From assembly GCF_019303475.1 (NCBI RefSeq), contig NZ_JABLSI010000042.1:1-54499 (forward strand): a stretch of DNA of 54,499 nt, read 5' to 3'. This DNA is from Streptomyces sp. JJ38. GTDB lineage: Bacteria > Actinomycetota > Actinomycetes > Streptomycetales > Streptomycetaceae. This document shows, piece after piece, positions 8,536 through 16,179 of the stretch (the first letter of the stretch is position 1; every line of letters begins with the position of its first letter). The notes beneath the pieces were generated by a model. That model was not told the DNA's origin. It ran no database searches and was given only the letters and a program-made list of their open reading frames with translations. Position numbers and translations under genes: made by a program.

Positions 8536-10128
8536 TCACCCCTCCACCCGCTCCCCGGACACGCGCACGCCCCCGCCATCCGCGTCCTCCCCGCCACCGG
8601 GCGCCGAGGGCTGCGGGGCACACTCCTCGACACCCACGACCGTCTCGGGCAACAGCGCCAGCACCGCCTGGCGGTGCGCCTCGGCGGCCAGCTCGTCGTA
8701 CGGGTCCGGCGCGGCGGGAACCTGAAGCCGCAGCACCGGCCCGGTGCCCAGCCGCGCATACCCCCGGCCCGGGGGGACGCCGTCCCGCACCGGCGTCGTC
8801 TGCGGCGGCTCGCCGAGAACCGCCCGCACCTGCTCGGGCGAGGCGGCCCCCAGCACCACCCGCGCCCGGGTGTACGCCCGCACCACCTGGGCCAGCGCCT
8901 CGGCGCCCTCGAACTGCTCGGCCAGGGCCACCGACACCCGGGCCGCCCGGCCGTGACGCAGCACCACCTGCAGCAGCTCCTGCGGGTCCGCCCGTCCCTC
9001 GGCCCTGGCCAGATGGCTGAGCACCGCGGGACGGTCGACCAGGACCCACAGCGGCCTGCGCACCTCGTCCTGCGGCCGCCCTCCCTCACGGGCGTGAACG
9101 GCCGCCAGCAGCCGGCGCTCCGTCTCGTGCGCGGCCCACTGCAGCGAGGCCAGCGCCCCCACCAGCGTCGTCTCCACCGACAGGACACCCCGGCGCCCGG
9201 CCAGGCACGCGTACTCGCCCGCGCCCGAGCCGTCGACGACGAGCACGTCCCCGTGCTGGAGAGCCTGCAGGGCGACGGAGCGCAGCAGCGACGTCGTCCC
9301 GGCGCCCGGCTGTCCCAGGGCCAGCAGATGGGGCTCCGTGGACCGCGGCCCCGTGCGCCACACCACCGGTGGCACGTCCCGGGGCTCCCCACCGTCCAGC
9401 ACCGGCAGCGTCCGCTGCACCGCCTCGCCGTCGGTGAAGCCCAGCACCATCTCGCCCGGCGCCACGACGAACCGCTGCACGCAGATTCCCAGGGGGAGCG
9501 GCGCCAGCGCCGTGACCCGCAGCTCGTTGGCCTCCTCGTCCCAGTCGAACCGCAGCTCCCGGGCCCGCCCCGCCTTCGCGCACAGCAGCCGCTGCACCCG
9601 CATCCGCGCCTCCGCCTCCCCGTCCGGGAAGGAGGGCGGATAGCGCAGGACGAGCCGCGCGAGCCGCCCGTCCTCGTCGAACGCGTGCGAGGTGAAGACC
9701 CGCTCCCAGGATCCGTCCGCCGCGTACAGCGGCTCCGGATGGGCGTCCTCGGGGACGGCCAGGCAGGGCACCAGCGCCTCGTAGAGGGCCTGGAGCCGCG
9801 CCGCCCGCTCAGCCGGGTCCGGCTCGGGCTCCGGCGGCTCCGCCACCTCCTCGGGCCGCCTCCCGAACCAGGCGGCGGCCCCCACCGCCGCCGCACCGGC
9901 CAGCCACAGGCCGTAGGGCACGACCCACAGGAAGAGCCCGCACGCGGCCACCAGGAACAGCGCCGGGCCGTGCTGCTCCTTGCCTGCGCCCTCCCACCAC
10001 GACCGGGCCATGGCGGTCAGCCGCGCGGCACCGCGGCCCAGCACGAGCAGCGGGTGCAGCGCATCCGCCGCGCCGTCCCCGAAGGACCGGGCCACGATCC
10101 GGCCGTGGGCCAGGGTGCGCCACGCCAC
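8536..10128 (-). CDS. Membrane-anchored FtsK/SpoIIIE-like protein with degenerate P-loop
   Basis: The 530-residue protein has a hydrophobic segment at about 56-88, a Pro/Glu-rich linker, a middle domain and a C-terminal RecA-like domain. Residues 269-290 (ALGQPGAGTTSLLRS) align by eye with the FtsK Walker A region, but the essential Lys is Thr (GAGTTS instead of GxGKS). The following VLVVDGSGAGEYACL corresponds to the FtsK VLVDPKGGEL region, and a late ETERRLL helix also fits. ATP hydrolysis is therefore doubtful; it may bind nucleotide weakly or act as a structural partner. The GTG start overlaps the TAG of the upstream 64-residue membrane protein by one base, so the genes form an operon. 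Convergent with MocR, 17 bp apart. Confidence 0.75.
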   Translation of the reverse strand: MAWRTLAHGRIVARSFGDGAADALHPLLVLGRGAARLTAMARSWWEGAGKEQHGPALFLVAACGLFLWVVPYGLWLAGAAAVGAAAWFGRRPEEVAEPPEPEPDPAERAARLQALYEALVPCLAVPEDAHPEPLYAADGSWERVFTSHAFDEDGRLARLVLRYPPSFPDGEAEARMRVQRLLCAKAGRARELRFDWDEEANELRVTALAPLPLGICVQRFVVAPGEMVLGFTDGEAVQRTLPVLDGGEPRDVPPVVWRTGPRSTEPHLLALGQPGAGTTSLLRSVALQALQHGDVLVVDGSGAGEYACLAGRRGVLSVETTLVGALASLQWAAHETERRLLAAVHAREGGRPQDEVRRPLWVLVDRPAVLSHLARAEGRADPQELLQVVLRHGRAARVSVALAEQFEGAEALAQVVRAYTRARVVLGAASPEQVRAVLGEPPQTTPVRDGVPPGRGYARLGTGPVLRLQVPAAPDPYDELAAEAHRQAVLALLPETVVGVEECAPQPSAPGGGEDADGGGVRVSGERVEG

Positions 10129-10322
10129 TAGAGGGTGATCCCGCCCAGGAGGTTCGCCAGCTTGTCGCTGCCGGCCTGAATGCTCGGGCCGACGGCCGTG
10201 CCGGCGAGGTAGAAGCCGAACAGGGCGCAGACGGCGGCGTGCGAGAGCTTGAGCTCCCCCTTGCGGAAGAACACGAACCCGATCACTCCGAACAGGAGGA
10301 CGCCGGAGATCGACAGGACCAT
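10128..10322 (-). CDS. 64-residue membrane protein, paralogue of 10481..10675
   Basis: Begins MVLSISGVLLFGVIGFVFF, with one certain and probably two membrane helices separated by RKGELKLSHAAV. Its C-terminal half (LKLSHAAVCALFGFYLAGT) is identical over 19 residues to the neighbouring 64-residue protein, so the two are tandem duplicates. The ATG at 10322 has AGGAGC upstream; a longer open frame exists but lacks a ribosome-binding site. It ends one base into the FtsK-like gene. The size and twin arrangement recall small membrane proteins of conjugation or translocation systems, but no function is known. Confidence 0.75.
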   Translation of the reverse strand: MVLSISGVLLFGVIGFVFFRKGELKLSHAAVCALFGFYLAGTAVGPSIQAGSDKLANLLGGITL

Positions 10323-10357
10323 TGGTGCTCCTGGTGTGAAGTAACGGTCACCATGCG

Positions 10358-10363
10358 TGTCAA
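10358..10363 (-). promoter_or_regulatory. -35-like TTGACA before the second small membrane gene
   Basis: TTGACA on the minus strand lies 35 bp before the ATG of the 10128-10322 gene, inside an imperfect inverted repeat (GTGAAG ... CTTCAC, 10336-10372). No good -10 box is seen at 17 bp. It may be an internal promoter that lets this gene and the FtsK-like gene be expressed separately from the 10481-10675 gene. Confidence 0.3.
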
Positions 10364-10480
10364 CAGCTTCACAGACGGTCCGGAGTGCGGGGTACAGACA
10401 CACGAGTGAATCGTGCGCTCATCGGCCCGGCCCGCACCCGCGGCCGTCCGTTCAGCCCGATGGCCGAGGCGGGCCGCAGA

Positions 10481-10675
10481 TCACAGGTTCAGCCCGGAGA
10501 CCAGCGAGGCGATCATGTTGCCCCCCGCCTCGATCCCGGGCGCCATCGTCGTGCCGGCGAGGTAGAAGCCGAACAGGGCGCAGACGGCGGCGTGCGAGAG
10601 CTTCAGGCCGCCCTTGCGGGTGAGCAGGAAGATGACGATACCGAGAATGAGGACGCTTGAGACGGACAGGGACAT
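10481..10675 (-). CDS. 64-residue membrane protein, paralogue of 10128..10322
   Basis: Begins MSLSVSSVLILGIVIFLLTRKGG, then LKLSHAAVCALFGFYLAGT and an amphipathic Gly-rich tail (GGNMIASLVSGLNL). Length and layout equal the downstream paralogue, with the centre nearly invariant and the ends diverged. This suggests duplication followed by specialisation, perhaps as a hetero-oligomer. The ATG at 10675 has GGAG at suitable spacing. A 158-bp gap separates the two paralogues. Confidence 0.72.
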   Translation of the reverse strand: MSLSVSSVLILGIVIFLLTRKGGLKLSHAAVCALFGFYLAGTTMAPGIEAGGNMIASLVSGLNL

Positions 10676-10942
10676 CGCGAGCTCCAGGGGCGGCGGTTGG
10701 GAGTCCAGGCCGGGGCTCCTCAGCCTCCCCGTCCGCGCACGGCACGGCAAAACGGGATGATCCGGATGGCTGAGACGGGCTGCGACACGCCGTGTCGGTG
10801 CCGCGTCAGGGGTGTGCCGGAAGAACTCCGCGACTTCGGTCTCGGCGGCGCGATGAGTTTCCGCGGGCGTCCCCGTCTACCCCCGTGACAGCAGCAAGCA
10901 GCAGGGCGCCGACCCGGCAGCACCGAGAGAGATGAGCACCCG

Positions 10943-11356
10943 ATGGCCACCCAGATCTACGTCAACCTGCCCGTCAAGGACCTCGACGCCGCCAAGGAGT
11001 TCTTCACCCGGCTCGGCTTCTCCATCAACGCGGAGTTCACCGACGAGAACGCCTCCTGCGTCGTCCTCGACGAGGCCATCAACGTGATGCTCCTGACCGA
11101 GCCGTTCTTCAAGAACTTCACCGGCAAGGAGATCGCCGACGCCTCCCGGGTCACCGAGGTGATCACGGCGCTCGGAGTCGAGAGCCGCGAACGTGTCGAC
11201 GAGGTGTGCGACAAGGCGCTGGCCGCCGGTGCCACGCCCTCCAAGGAGCCGACGGACGAGGGCTGGATGTACTCGCGCGGCTTCCAGGACCTCGACGGTC
11301 ACCTCTGGGAGCTCGTGAGCGTGGACGTCGAGGCCATGCGCGCCGCGCAGAGCTGA
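10943..11356 (+). CDS. VOC/glyoxalase-like family protein
   Basis: A single 137-residue VOC-fold protein (MATQIYVNLPVKDLDAAKEFFTRLGF at the start; GFQDLDGHLWELV near the end). Members include glyoxalases, dioxygenases and antibiotic-resistance proteins; this subgroup is often annotated as a lactoylglutathione lyase-like protein, but the full set of metal ligands is not evident and no substrate can be assigned. It stands alone, with divergent small membrane genes upstream and a hairpin downstream. GAGAGATGAG precedes the ATG. Confidence 0.82.
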   Translation: MATQIYVNLPVKDLDAAKEFFTRLGFSINAEFTDENASCVVLDEAINVMLLTEPFFKNFTGKEIADASRVTEVITALGVESRERVDEVCDKALAAGATPSKEPTDEGWMYSRGFQDLDGHLWELVSVDVEAMRAAQS

Positions 11357-11424
11357 GGCCCTGGTGGGCAGGGGGCTGCCGGGCCCGTCGTCGCGGAAAC
11401 TGGCGGGCGCGGCCGGCCGTGGGC

Positions 11425-11446
11425 GCCGCCCCCGGGCGGGGGCGGC
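11425..11446 (+). terminator. Hairpin after the VOC gene
   Basis: A perfect 9-bp G/C stem (11425-11433 with 11438-11446) closing a GGGC tetraloop, between the VOC gene and the PAP2 gene. No U-tract. Confidence 0.5.
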
Positions 11447-11546
11447 CTCGCCGTCACCACGGCGTGGCCCGCACTGCGCGGACGCCGTGCGGGGAAGACT
11501 GCCGGGGACAACCGCCGCCGCGTGACGACGGGGAGGGAGGCCACCC

Positions 11547-12239
11547 GTGCGTGCGCGCACCCTCCTGTGGTGCGCCGGGGCGCTGGCCGCCGCCGGCACC
11601 GTTCTCCTCGTCCTGGTCCTCCTCGGCTGGCCACCGTTGTGGAACGCCGACCGGGAACTGACCTACCGTCTGCACGAGACCGCCGTCAGCCGTCCGGGCT
11701 GGACGCGGGTCAACCGGCTGCTGACGGACTGGATCTGGGACCCCGTCACCCTGCGGCTCCTCGCCGCTCTCGCCGTCCTGGAGCTTCTTCGGCGCCGCGC
11801 CCTGCGGACCGCGGGCTGGCTGGCCACGGCCACCCTCACCGCCTTCGCCGTCCAGAACGGGCTGAAGGCCCTCACGGCCCGCGAACGGCCACAGGTGCCC
11901 GACCCCGTCGACAGCGCACACCTGTACGCCTTCCCTTCCGGGCACGTGATGACCGCGACCGTCGTGTGCGGCGTGCTCCTCGTCGTCGTCCTGCGACACG
12001 CCCCCGGGGCCGGGCTCCGCGGCGGTCACCACCTGCGCGCGGCCGCGGCGGCCGCTGCCGTCTGCTCGGTGCTCGGAGTCGGCGTCACCCGCGTCTACCT
12101 GGGCGTCCACTGGCCCAGCGACGTCCTCGCCGGGTGGCTCTTCGGCGGGGCGGTCACCGCCGCCTCGGCGGTGCCCTTCCTCCGGCGCCAGCCGGGTTCC
12201 GGCCGGCGTACCCACCCGCGGCGGGTGCCCGGGAGCTGA
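11547..12239 (+). CDS. PAP2-family membrane phosphatase
   Basis: A 230-residue membrane protein with about six hydrophobic segments and the three phosphatase motifs of the PAP2 superfamily: KALTARERP, PSGH (YAFPSGHVMTATV) and SRVYLGVHWPSDVLAGW-like (TRVYLGVHWPSD). It probably dephosphorylates a lipid phosphate such as undecaprenyl pyrophosphate or phosphatidic acid at the outer face of the membrane. The GTG start at 11547 follows GGGAGGGAGG; a second GTG one codon later is possible. It converges on two tiny zinc-ribbon genes. Confidence 0.88.
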   Translation: MRARTLLWCAGALAAAGTVLLVLVLLGWPPLWNADRELTYRLHETAVSRPGWTRVNRLLTDWIWDPVTLRLLAALAVLELLRRRALRTAGWLATATLTAFAVQNGLKALTARERPQVPDPVDSAHLYAFPSGHVMTATVVCGVLLVVVLRHAPGAGLRGGHHLRAAAAAAAVCSVLGVGVTRVYLGVHWPSDVLAGWLFGGAVTAASAVPFLRRQPGSGRRTHPRRVPGS

Positions 12240-12265
12240 CCGACAGGCCCCGGAGCCTCCAGGCC

Positions 12266-12424
12266 TCAGTCCGGGGCGGCGCCCGCCGCACCCCGGTCGG
12301 GATGCGGCGGCGGTTCGACGGTGTGGTAGCACTGCCCGCACACGTAGCCGCCGCTCGGCCCCTCGAACACGACGCTGCCGCAGTGCGCGCAGTGCATCGA
12401 CGGCGCGGGCAACGGGCTGCTCAT
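12266..12424 (-). CDS. 52-residue zinc-ribbon protein
   Basis: MSSPLPAPSMHCAHCGSVV then YVCGQCYHTVEPPP: two CxxC knuckles (CAHC, CGQC) about 15 residues apart form a zinc ribbon with nothing else attached except a Pro-rich tail. The ATG overlaps the stop of a 27-residue zinc-ribbon gene by 4 bp (ATGA), so the pair is translationally coupled. Function unknown; isolated ribbons of this kind often act as protein-interaction modules. Confidence 0.65.
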   Translation of the reverse strand: MSSPLPAPSMHCAHCGSVVFEGPSGGYVCGQCYHTVEPPPHPDRGAAGAAPD

Positions 12425-12504
12425 CCGCTGGCCCCACAGTTGTTGCACGCCCAGCCCCCGTCCGGACCCTGAATCACCACAGCCCCGCAATTCGTACAGT
12501 TCAC
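12421..12504 (-). CDS. 27-residue zinc-ribbon microprotein
   Basis: Translates as VNCTNCGAVVIQGPDGG followed by WACNNCGASG: two CxxC motifs separated by 14 residues, a complete minimal zinc ribbon. The GTG start has an excellent GAGGAGGG ribosome-binding site about 5 nt upstream, and the stop overlaps the ATG of the next zinc-ribbon gene. Both facts argue that this tiny frame is a real gene. Upstream in-frame starts lack a ribosome-binding site. Confidence 0.6.
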   Translation of the reverse strand: MNCTNCGAVVIQGPDGGWACNNCGASG

Positions 12505-12719
12505 CGTGCCCTCCTCGGTCCAGGGAGGACGTACCGACCCGACCACGGTAGACGCGCGAGCCCCTTCCCACCAGGGACCAGGGCGCGGCGGCGCGCCGTT
12601 GGCCGGAAAACCCCTGCGGCCGCCCAGAATGGGACGGCCGGTGAGTTTCACCACTCACGGCCGTCTCCCCGGGCAGACCCACCCCGCCGGGGACGCGTGC
12701 CGACAGCCGAGGAGGACCG

Positions 12720-13367
12720 GTGACCACGATCAGTTCGACGATGTTCCTCACCCTGGACGGAGTGACGCAGGGCCCCGGATCCCCGGACGAGGACCGCACC
12801 GGAGGCTTCGAGCGGGGCGGCTGGGTCGTGCCCTATTTCGACGAGGACATGGCCCGGACCGTCGCCGAGACCTTCGAGGAGGCCGACGGCTTCCTCCTCG
12901 GCCGCCGCACCTACGAACTCTTCGCCGCCCACTGGCCCCAGGTCACCGACCCCGGCGACCCCGTGGCCACCCGCCTGAACGCCCTCCCGAAGCACGTGGC
13001 CACCCGCACCCTCGACCACCTGGACTGGGCGGGCTCCCACCTGCTCGGGCCCGATGTGCCCGAGGCCGTGCGCAGGCTCAGGCAGGATCCCGCCACCGGC
13101 CGGCTGCAGATCCACGGCAGCGCGGCACTCGTCCGCGCCCTGATGTCCCACGGCCTCGTCGACGAGTTCCGCCTGTATGTCTTTCCGGTGGTGCTCGGCA
13201 CGGGCACGCGGCTGTTCGAGGAGGGCGTCACCCCGACCGCCATGGAGCTGGCCGAGGTCCGTACGACCGGATCGGGCGTCGTCTACCAGGTCTACCGGCG
13301 CAGCTCCGCCGAGGTACGGTCCGGCACCTTCACCGTGGCCGGCGGGCGAACCGTTCAGCGGCCGTGA
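12720..13367 (+). CDS. RibD/dihydrofolate-reductase-fold protein
   Basis: A 215-residue member of the RibD C-terminal-domain family, which has the dihydrofolate reductase fold and binds NADPH. Visible signatures are TMFLTLDGVTQGPG at the start, FLLGRRTYE, LQIHGSAALVRALMSHGLVDEFRLYVFPVVLGTGTRLF and a C-terminal YQVYRR strand. Members other than riboflavin enzymes are common in Streptomyces and mostly of unknown substrate. GAGGAGG precedes the GTG start. Monocistronic, divergent from the zinc-ribbon pair. Confidence 0.85.
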   Translation: MTTISSTMFLTLDGVTQGPGSPDEDRTGGFERGGWVVPYFDEDMARTVAETFEEADGFLLGRRTYELFAAHWPQVTDPGDPVATRLNALPKHVATRTLDHLDWAGSHLLGPDVPEAVRRLRQDPATGRLQIHGSAALVRALMSHGLVDEFRLYVFPVVLGTGTRLFEEGVTPTAMELAEVRTTGSGVVYQVYRRSSAEVRSGTFTVAGGRTVQRP

Positions 13368-13469
13368 GCTCCCCGGCCCGGAGTCCTGCCGCCGCCGGCA
13401 CGGCCGGCGCCGGGAACCCCCGGTCCGCGGGGGAGGCCCCGGGACGCACCCGGCGGGCCGGGGCGTGTC

Positions 13470-13832
13470 TCAGCCCTCCAGGGCCTGTGCGTCGTAGAAG
13501 CACAGCAGCCCCTTGACCGGGGCCACCCGCGGCAACGGCTCCAGATAGGCCCAGGCCACGTCCGCACGCCCGCCGGGCAGCGACCAGTACGAGGCCGTCC
13601 CCTTGAACGGGCACACCGTGTGGGACTCGGACGCCTCCAACAGATCCATCCGCACGTCCTGCGGAGGCAGGTAGTAGCGCACCGGGAACCCGGCCTCGTG
13701 CAACAGCACCGGCCGGCTGCTCTCCGCCAGAACCTGCCCGTCGATCTCGACCCGCACGCGCTGGGTGCCCTGCTCCACGGTGATGCGGTGTCCCCCGTTC
13801 GAGACGCCCTCCGGATGCCCGGTCGATCCCAT
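13470..13832 (-). CDS. DUF427 family protein
   Basis: A 120-residue cytoplasmic protein with the DUF427 signature (VLAESSRPVLLHEAG, VRYYLPPQDV, SHTVCPFKGTASYW, VAWAYLEPLP, GLLCFYDAQ). The family forms a small beta barrel of unknown function that may bind a ligand around the conserved CPFKG loop. The ATG at 13832 has GGAAGGG upstream; an earlier in-frame ATG 16 codons upstream is less well placed. Convergent with the RibD-like gene. Confidence 0.85.
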   Translation of the reverse strand: MGSTGHPEGVSNGGHRITVEQGTQRVRVEIDGQVLAESSRPVLLHEAGFPVRYYLPPQDVRMDLLEASESHTVCPFKGTASYWSLPGGRADVAWAYLEPLPRVAPVKGLLCFYDAQALEG

Positions 13833-14303
13833 GACACACCGTCCCTTCCCGGCGGACCGCCGCCGCGGCGCTCCGCACACCTCGAGTCTGCAGCGTCATG
13901 GGATCACACCGGCGGCCCCGCCGCTCACTTCCCCGTGAGCGTCGCGGTGGCTCGCCCCGGCAGGCCCCGCCGCCGACCCGTGCGCTCCGCACGACCGGCC
14001 AGCCCCGACGCACGGCCCGGCCCTCGCAGCACGGTGCGCTCCACCCGGCCGTTTCACCGCGCTCGCCCGCGGCTGCCACTCCCAGCCGACCGCCGTCGTC
14101 ACCGCCCTGGCCGCCGCGCTGGCCCTCACCTGCGGCCACCGCTCCGCCGGGGCCGCGCTCAGCGGCCTCGGCGCCCACCTCGCCGACGTCCTGCCCGACA
14201 TCGACGGCGACCTGCGCACCGGGGTCCGCTCACTGAGGGGACTCCGCGCGCCGGGAGTTCGCCGACGCCCCCGTCGGCGGAGGAGGTCCGCCGCACACAC
14301 GAA

Positions 14304-14339
14304 CCCGCCCGGTGCGACGGGGGATGCACACCGGGCGGG
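14304..14339. terminator. Hairpin in the 13.8-14.8 kb gap
   Basis: A perfect 11-bp stem (14304-14314 with 14329-14339) with a 14-nt loop, followed on the plus strand by the pyrimidine-rich CACCCATCTTCTTACC. It could terminate transcription of the decayed frame upstream. Confidence 0.4.
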
Positions 14340-14714
14340 CACCCATCTTCTTACCGCTCACCCCACCGCTCACACCTCACTGGGCGGTCGAATTTCCGCC
14401 GACCTGTGGCCGGAACACCGGGGCGCGTCCAAGCGGCGCCGGTCAGCGGCGCCGGACCGTACCGTCCCGCCGCCTGTCCTGGCGAGCCACACATCTGCGG
14501 ACCGTGCCGCCGACCGGGGGAATCGCCCGCGACCTCACCCGGCGACGCGCGTCCTGCGTTTGCAGTCGCCCCATCCCGGACGCAGAGTTGAAGGAGAGTC
14601 GGCCGGCGGCACGGTTCGCTCAGGACCGGCGGAGCGGCGCCAGAGGTGCCTTGGCCCGCGAGGCGAGTGGCGTCACGGACCGCCCCGCCACCGGCCGCCT
14701 TGCGGTCTGCCCGT

Positions 14715-14728
14715 TTCCCGACCGGGAA
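14715..14728. promoter_or_regulatory. TTCCCG-AC-CGGGAA palindrome upstream of the sigma gene
   Basis: An inverted repeat with 6-bp arms and a 2-bp centre, 77 bp upstream of the SigB/F-type sigma-factor ATG. It may be an operator. No binding protein can be named. Confidence 0.3.
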
Positions 14729-14804
14729 GGACCCCGCGCGTGTCTGCTCCCGCGGTCACCCGCTTACCACCGTCGCCAAGCGTGTTGCTGGGAGAGCGAA
14801 GCAG

Positions 14805-15656
14805 ATGAGCACTGTGGTTTCCCGATCCAAGCGCACCCGTCATCCGCACGACGACGCGCCCGACACGGCCGGTGATCTGGAACGGCTGGCCACCCTGCCG
14901 GACGGCCCCGAGCGGGAGCACCTCCAGCAGGAGATCGTCCGGGCCTGGATGCCGATGGCCTACCGCCTCGCCTACCGGTACCGCAACCGCAGCGAGAGCC
15001 TGGAGGACCTGCAACAGGTCGCGGCCCTCGGCCTGGTCAAGGCCGTCGACCGCTACGACCCGGCCCGTGGCTGCGCCTTCGAGAGCTACGCGGTACCCAC
15101 CATCGTCGGCGAGCTGCGGCGGCACTTCCGCGACAACCTCTGGGACCTCCACGTGCCCCGCCGGGTGCAGGAACTGCGCAACAAGGTCCGCGCCAGCCGC
15201 CGCGAGCTGGGGCTCACCCTCGACCGGCGCAGCCCCACCGTGGCGCAGATCGCCGAGCACTCAGGCCTGTCGGAGGAGGACGTTCAGCTGGGCATGGAAG
15301 CCCTGGAGAGCTACCGCACGCTCTCCCTCGACTCGCCCTATCCGCACGTCGAGGACGCCTTCACCCGCGCCGACACCCTGGGCGACTTCGATGCCGGCTA
15401 CGACCGCGTCATCTACCGGGAGTCGGTCAAACCCCGGCTGCGCAGGCTGCCCGAACGCGAGCGCCGCATCCTCTACCTGCGGTTCTTCTGCGACATGTCA
15501 CAGAGCCGCATCGCCGCGGAGGTCGGTATCTCGCAGATGCACGTCTCCCGCCTCATCAGCTCCACCTGCCGGCGCATCCGCCGCGAGGTCGAGGCCGAGA
15601 CGGCCGCCGTATCCGCCGACGAGGCGCCCACGCCCGCACACGACCGCCACCGGTGA
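14805..15656 (+). CDS. SigB/SigF-family alternative sigma factor
   Basis: A 283-residue group 3 sigma factor. Region 2 is at about 45-120 (RNRSESLEDLQQVAALGLVK, YDPARGCAFESYAVPTIVGE, LRRHFRDNLWDLHVPRRVQE), region 3 at about 130-175 (SPTVAQIAEHSGLSEEDV) and region 4 at about 205-265 (LPERERRILYLRFFCDMSQS, ISQMHVSRLISS). This is the stress/sporulation branch that includes Streptomyces SigB, SigF, SigI and others; the member cannot be named from sequence alone. No anti-sigma or anti-anti-sigma gene is adjacent, so regulation would come from elsewhere. The ATG at 14805 follows GGGAGAG. Confidence 0.92.
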   Translation: MSTVVSRSKRTRHPHDDAPDTAGDLERLATLPDGPEREHLQQEIVRAWMPMAYRLAYRYRNRSESLEDLQQVAALGLVKAVDRYDPARGCAFESYAVPTIVGELRRHFRDNLWDLHVPRRVQELRNKVRASRRELGLTLDRRSPTVAQIAEHSGLSEEDVQLGMEALESYRTLSLDSPYPHVEDAFTRADTLGDFDAGYDRVIYRESVKPRLRRLPERERRILYLRFFCDMSQSRIAAEVGISQMHVSRLISSTCRRIRREVEAETAAVSADEAPTPAHDRHR

Positions 15657-15690
15657 TCCGCACCCGCGCGACCCGCGCCGCCGGCCCGGA

Positions 15691-16071
15691 TCACAGCCCC
15701 CGCAGCCGGTCCAGCTCGCGCCGGTCCCGCTTGGTCGGCCGTCCGGCGCCGCGGTCCCGTCTGGCCACGGTCGCCACGAACGCCTCCTGCGGTGGGGGAG
15801 CGGGAGTGTTGTCCACGTAGCACTCCACGGCCACGGACGCCCCCACGCGCTTGCGCAGAACCCGCTTGACCTCCACGATGCGCTCACGCCCGGCGTGCCA
15901 CACCCGCACCTCGTCACCCGCGCGCACCGGCTGCGCGGGCTTGGCGCGCTCGCCGTTCACCTTGATGTGCCCCGCGCGGCACGCGGTCGCGGCCATCGAA
16001 CGTGTCTTGAGCAGCCGGACGGACCACACCCAGCTGTCGACCCGCACGGTCCCCTCGTCTGCTGCACTCAT
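15691..16071 (-). CDS. S4-domain RNA-binding protein (HslR/Hsp15 type)
   Basis: A 126-residue protein with an N-terminal S4 RNA-binding domain (VRVDSWVWSVRLLKTRSMAA, CRAGHIKVNGERAKPAQPVR) and a basic C-terminal tail (RRDRGAGRPTKRDRRELDRL). In E. coli, Hsp15 recognises stalled 50S subunits carrying peptidyl-tRNA; a similar ribosome-rescue role is the best guess. The start was set at the ATG at 16071. Convergent with the sigma gene, 34 bp apart. Confidence 0.88.
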   Translation of the reverse strand: MSAADEGTVRVDSWVWSVRLLKTRSMAATACRAGHIKVNGERAKPAQPVRAGDEVRVWHAGRERIVEVKRVLRKRVGASVAVECYVDNTPAPPPQEAFVATVARRDRGAGRPTKRDRRELDRLRGL

Positions 16072-16179
16072 ACCCCCGACTCTAGATCCGGCCGCCGACC
16101 ATCGGGCATAGCCGTCCACAACCACGGGCAGATCATCGCAACGGCCCGACGAGGGCGACGCGACCAAAGGAGCCCCACG

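Larger units (their letters stand above)
13833..14804. other. Long intergenic region with a coding-like remnant
   Basis: About 970 bp without a convincing gene. On the plus strand 14051-14235 has strongly coding-like composition in one frame (TALARGCHSQPTAVVTALAA, then GLGAHLADVLPDIDGDLRTG), with no start codon or ribosome-binding site. It appears to shift frame around 14235-14260 (REFADAPVGG in another frame). I do not recognise the family; it looks like a gene fragment. A perfect 11-bp hairpin follows at 14304-14339. A palindrome TTCCCG-AC-CGGGAA sits at 14715-14728, 77 bp before the sigma-factor gene. Confidence 0.45.

Noticed and set aside
6949..10131. A 1060-codon open frame on the plus strand
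   Set aside because: It runs through the MocR gene in a wrong frame and antisense to the FtsK-like gene; Arg/Pro-rich translation with no motif or ribosome-binding site. An artefact of very high GC.
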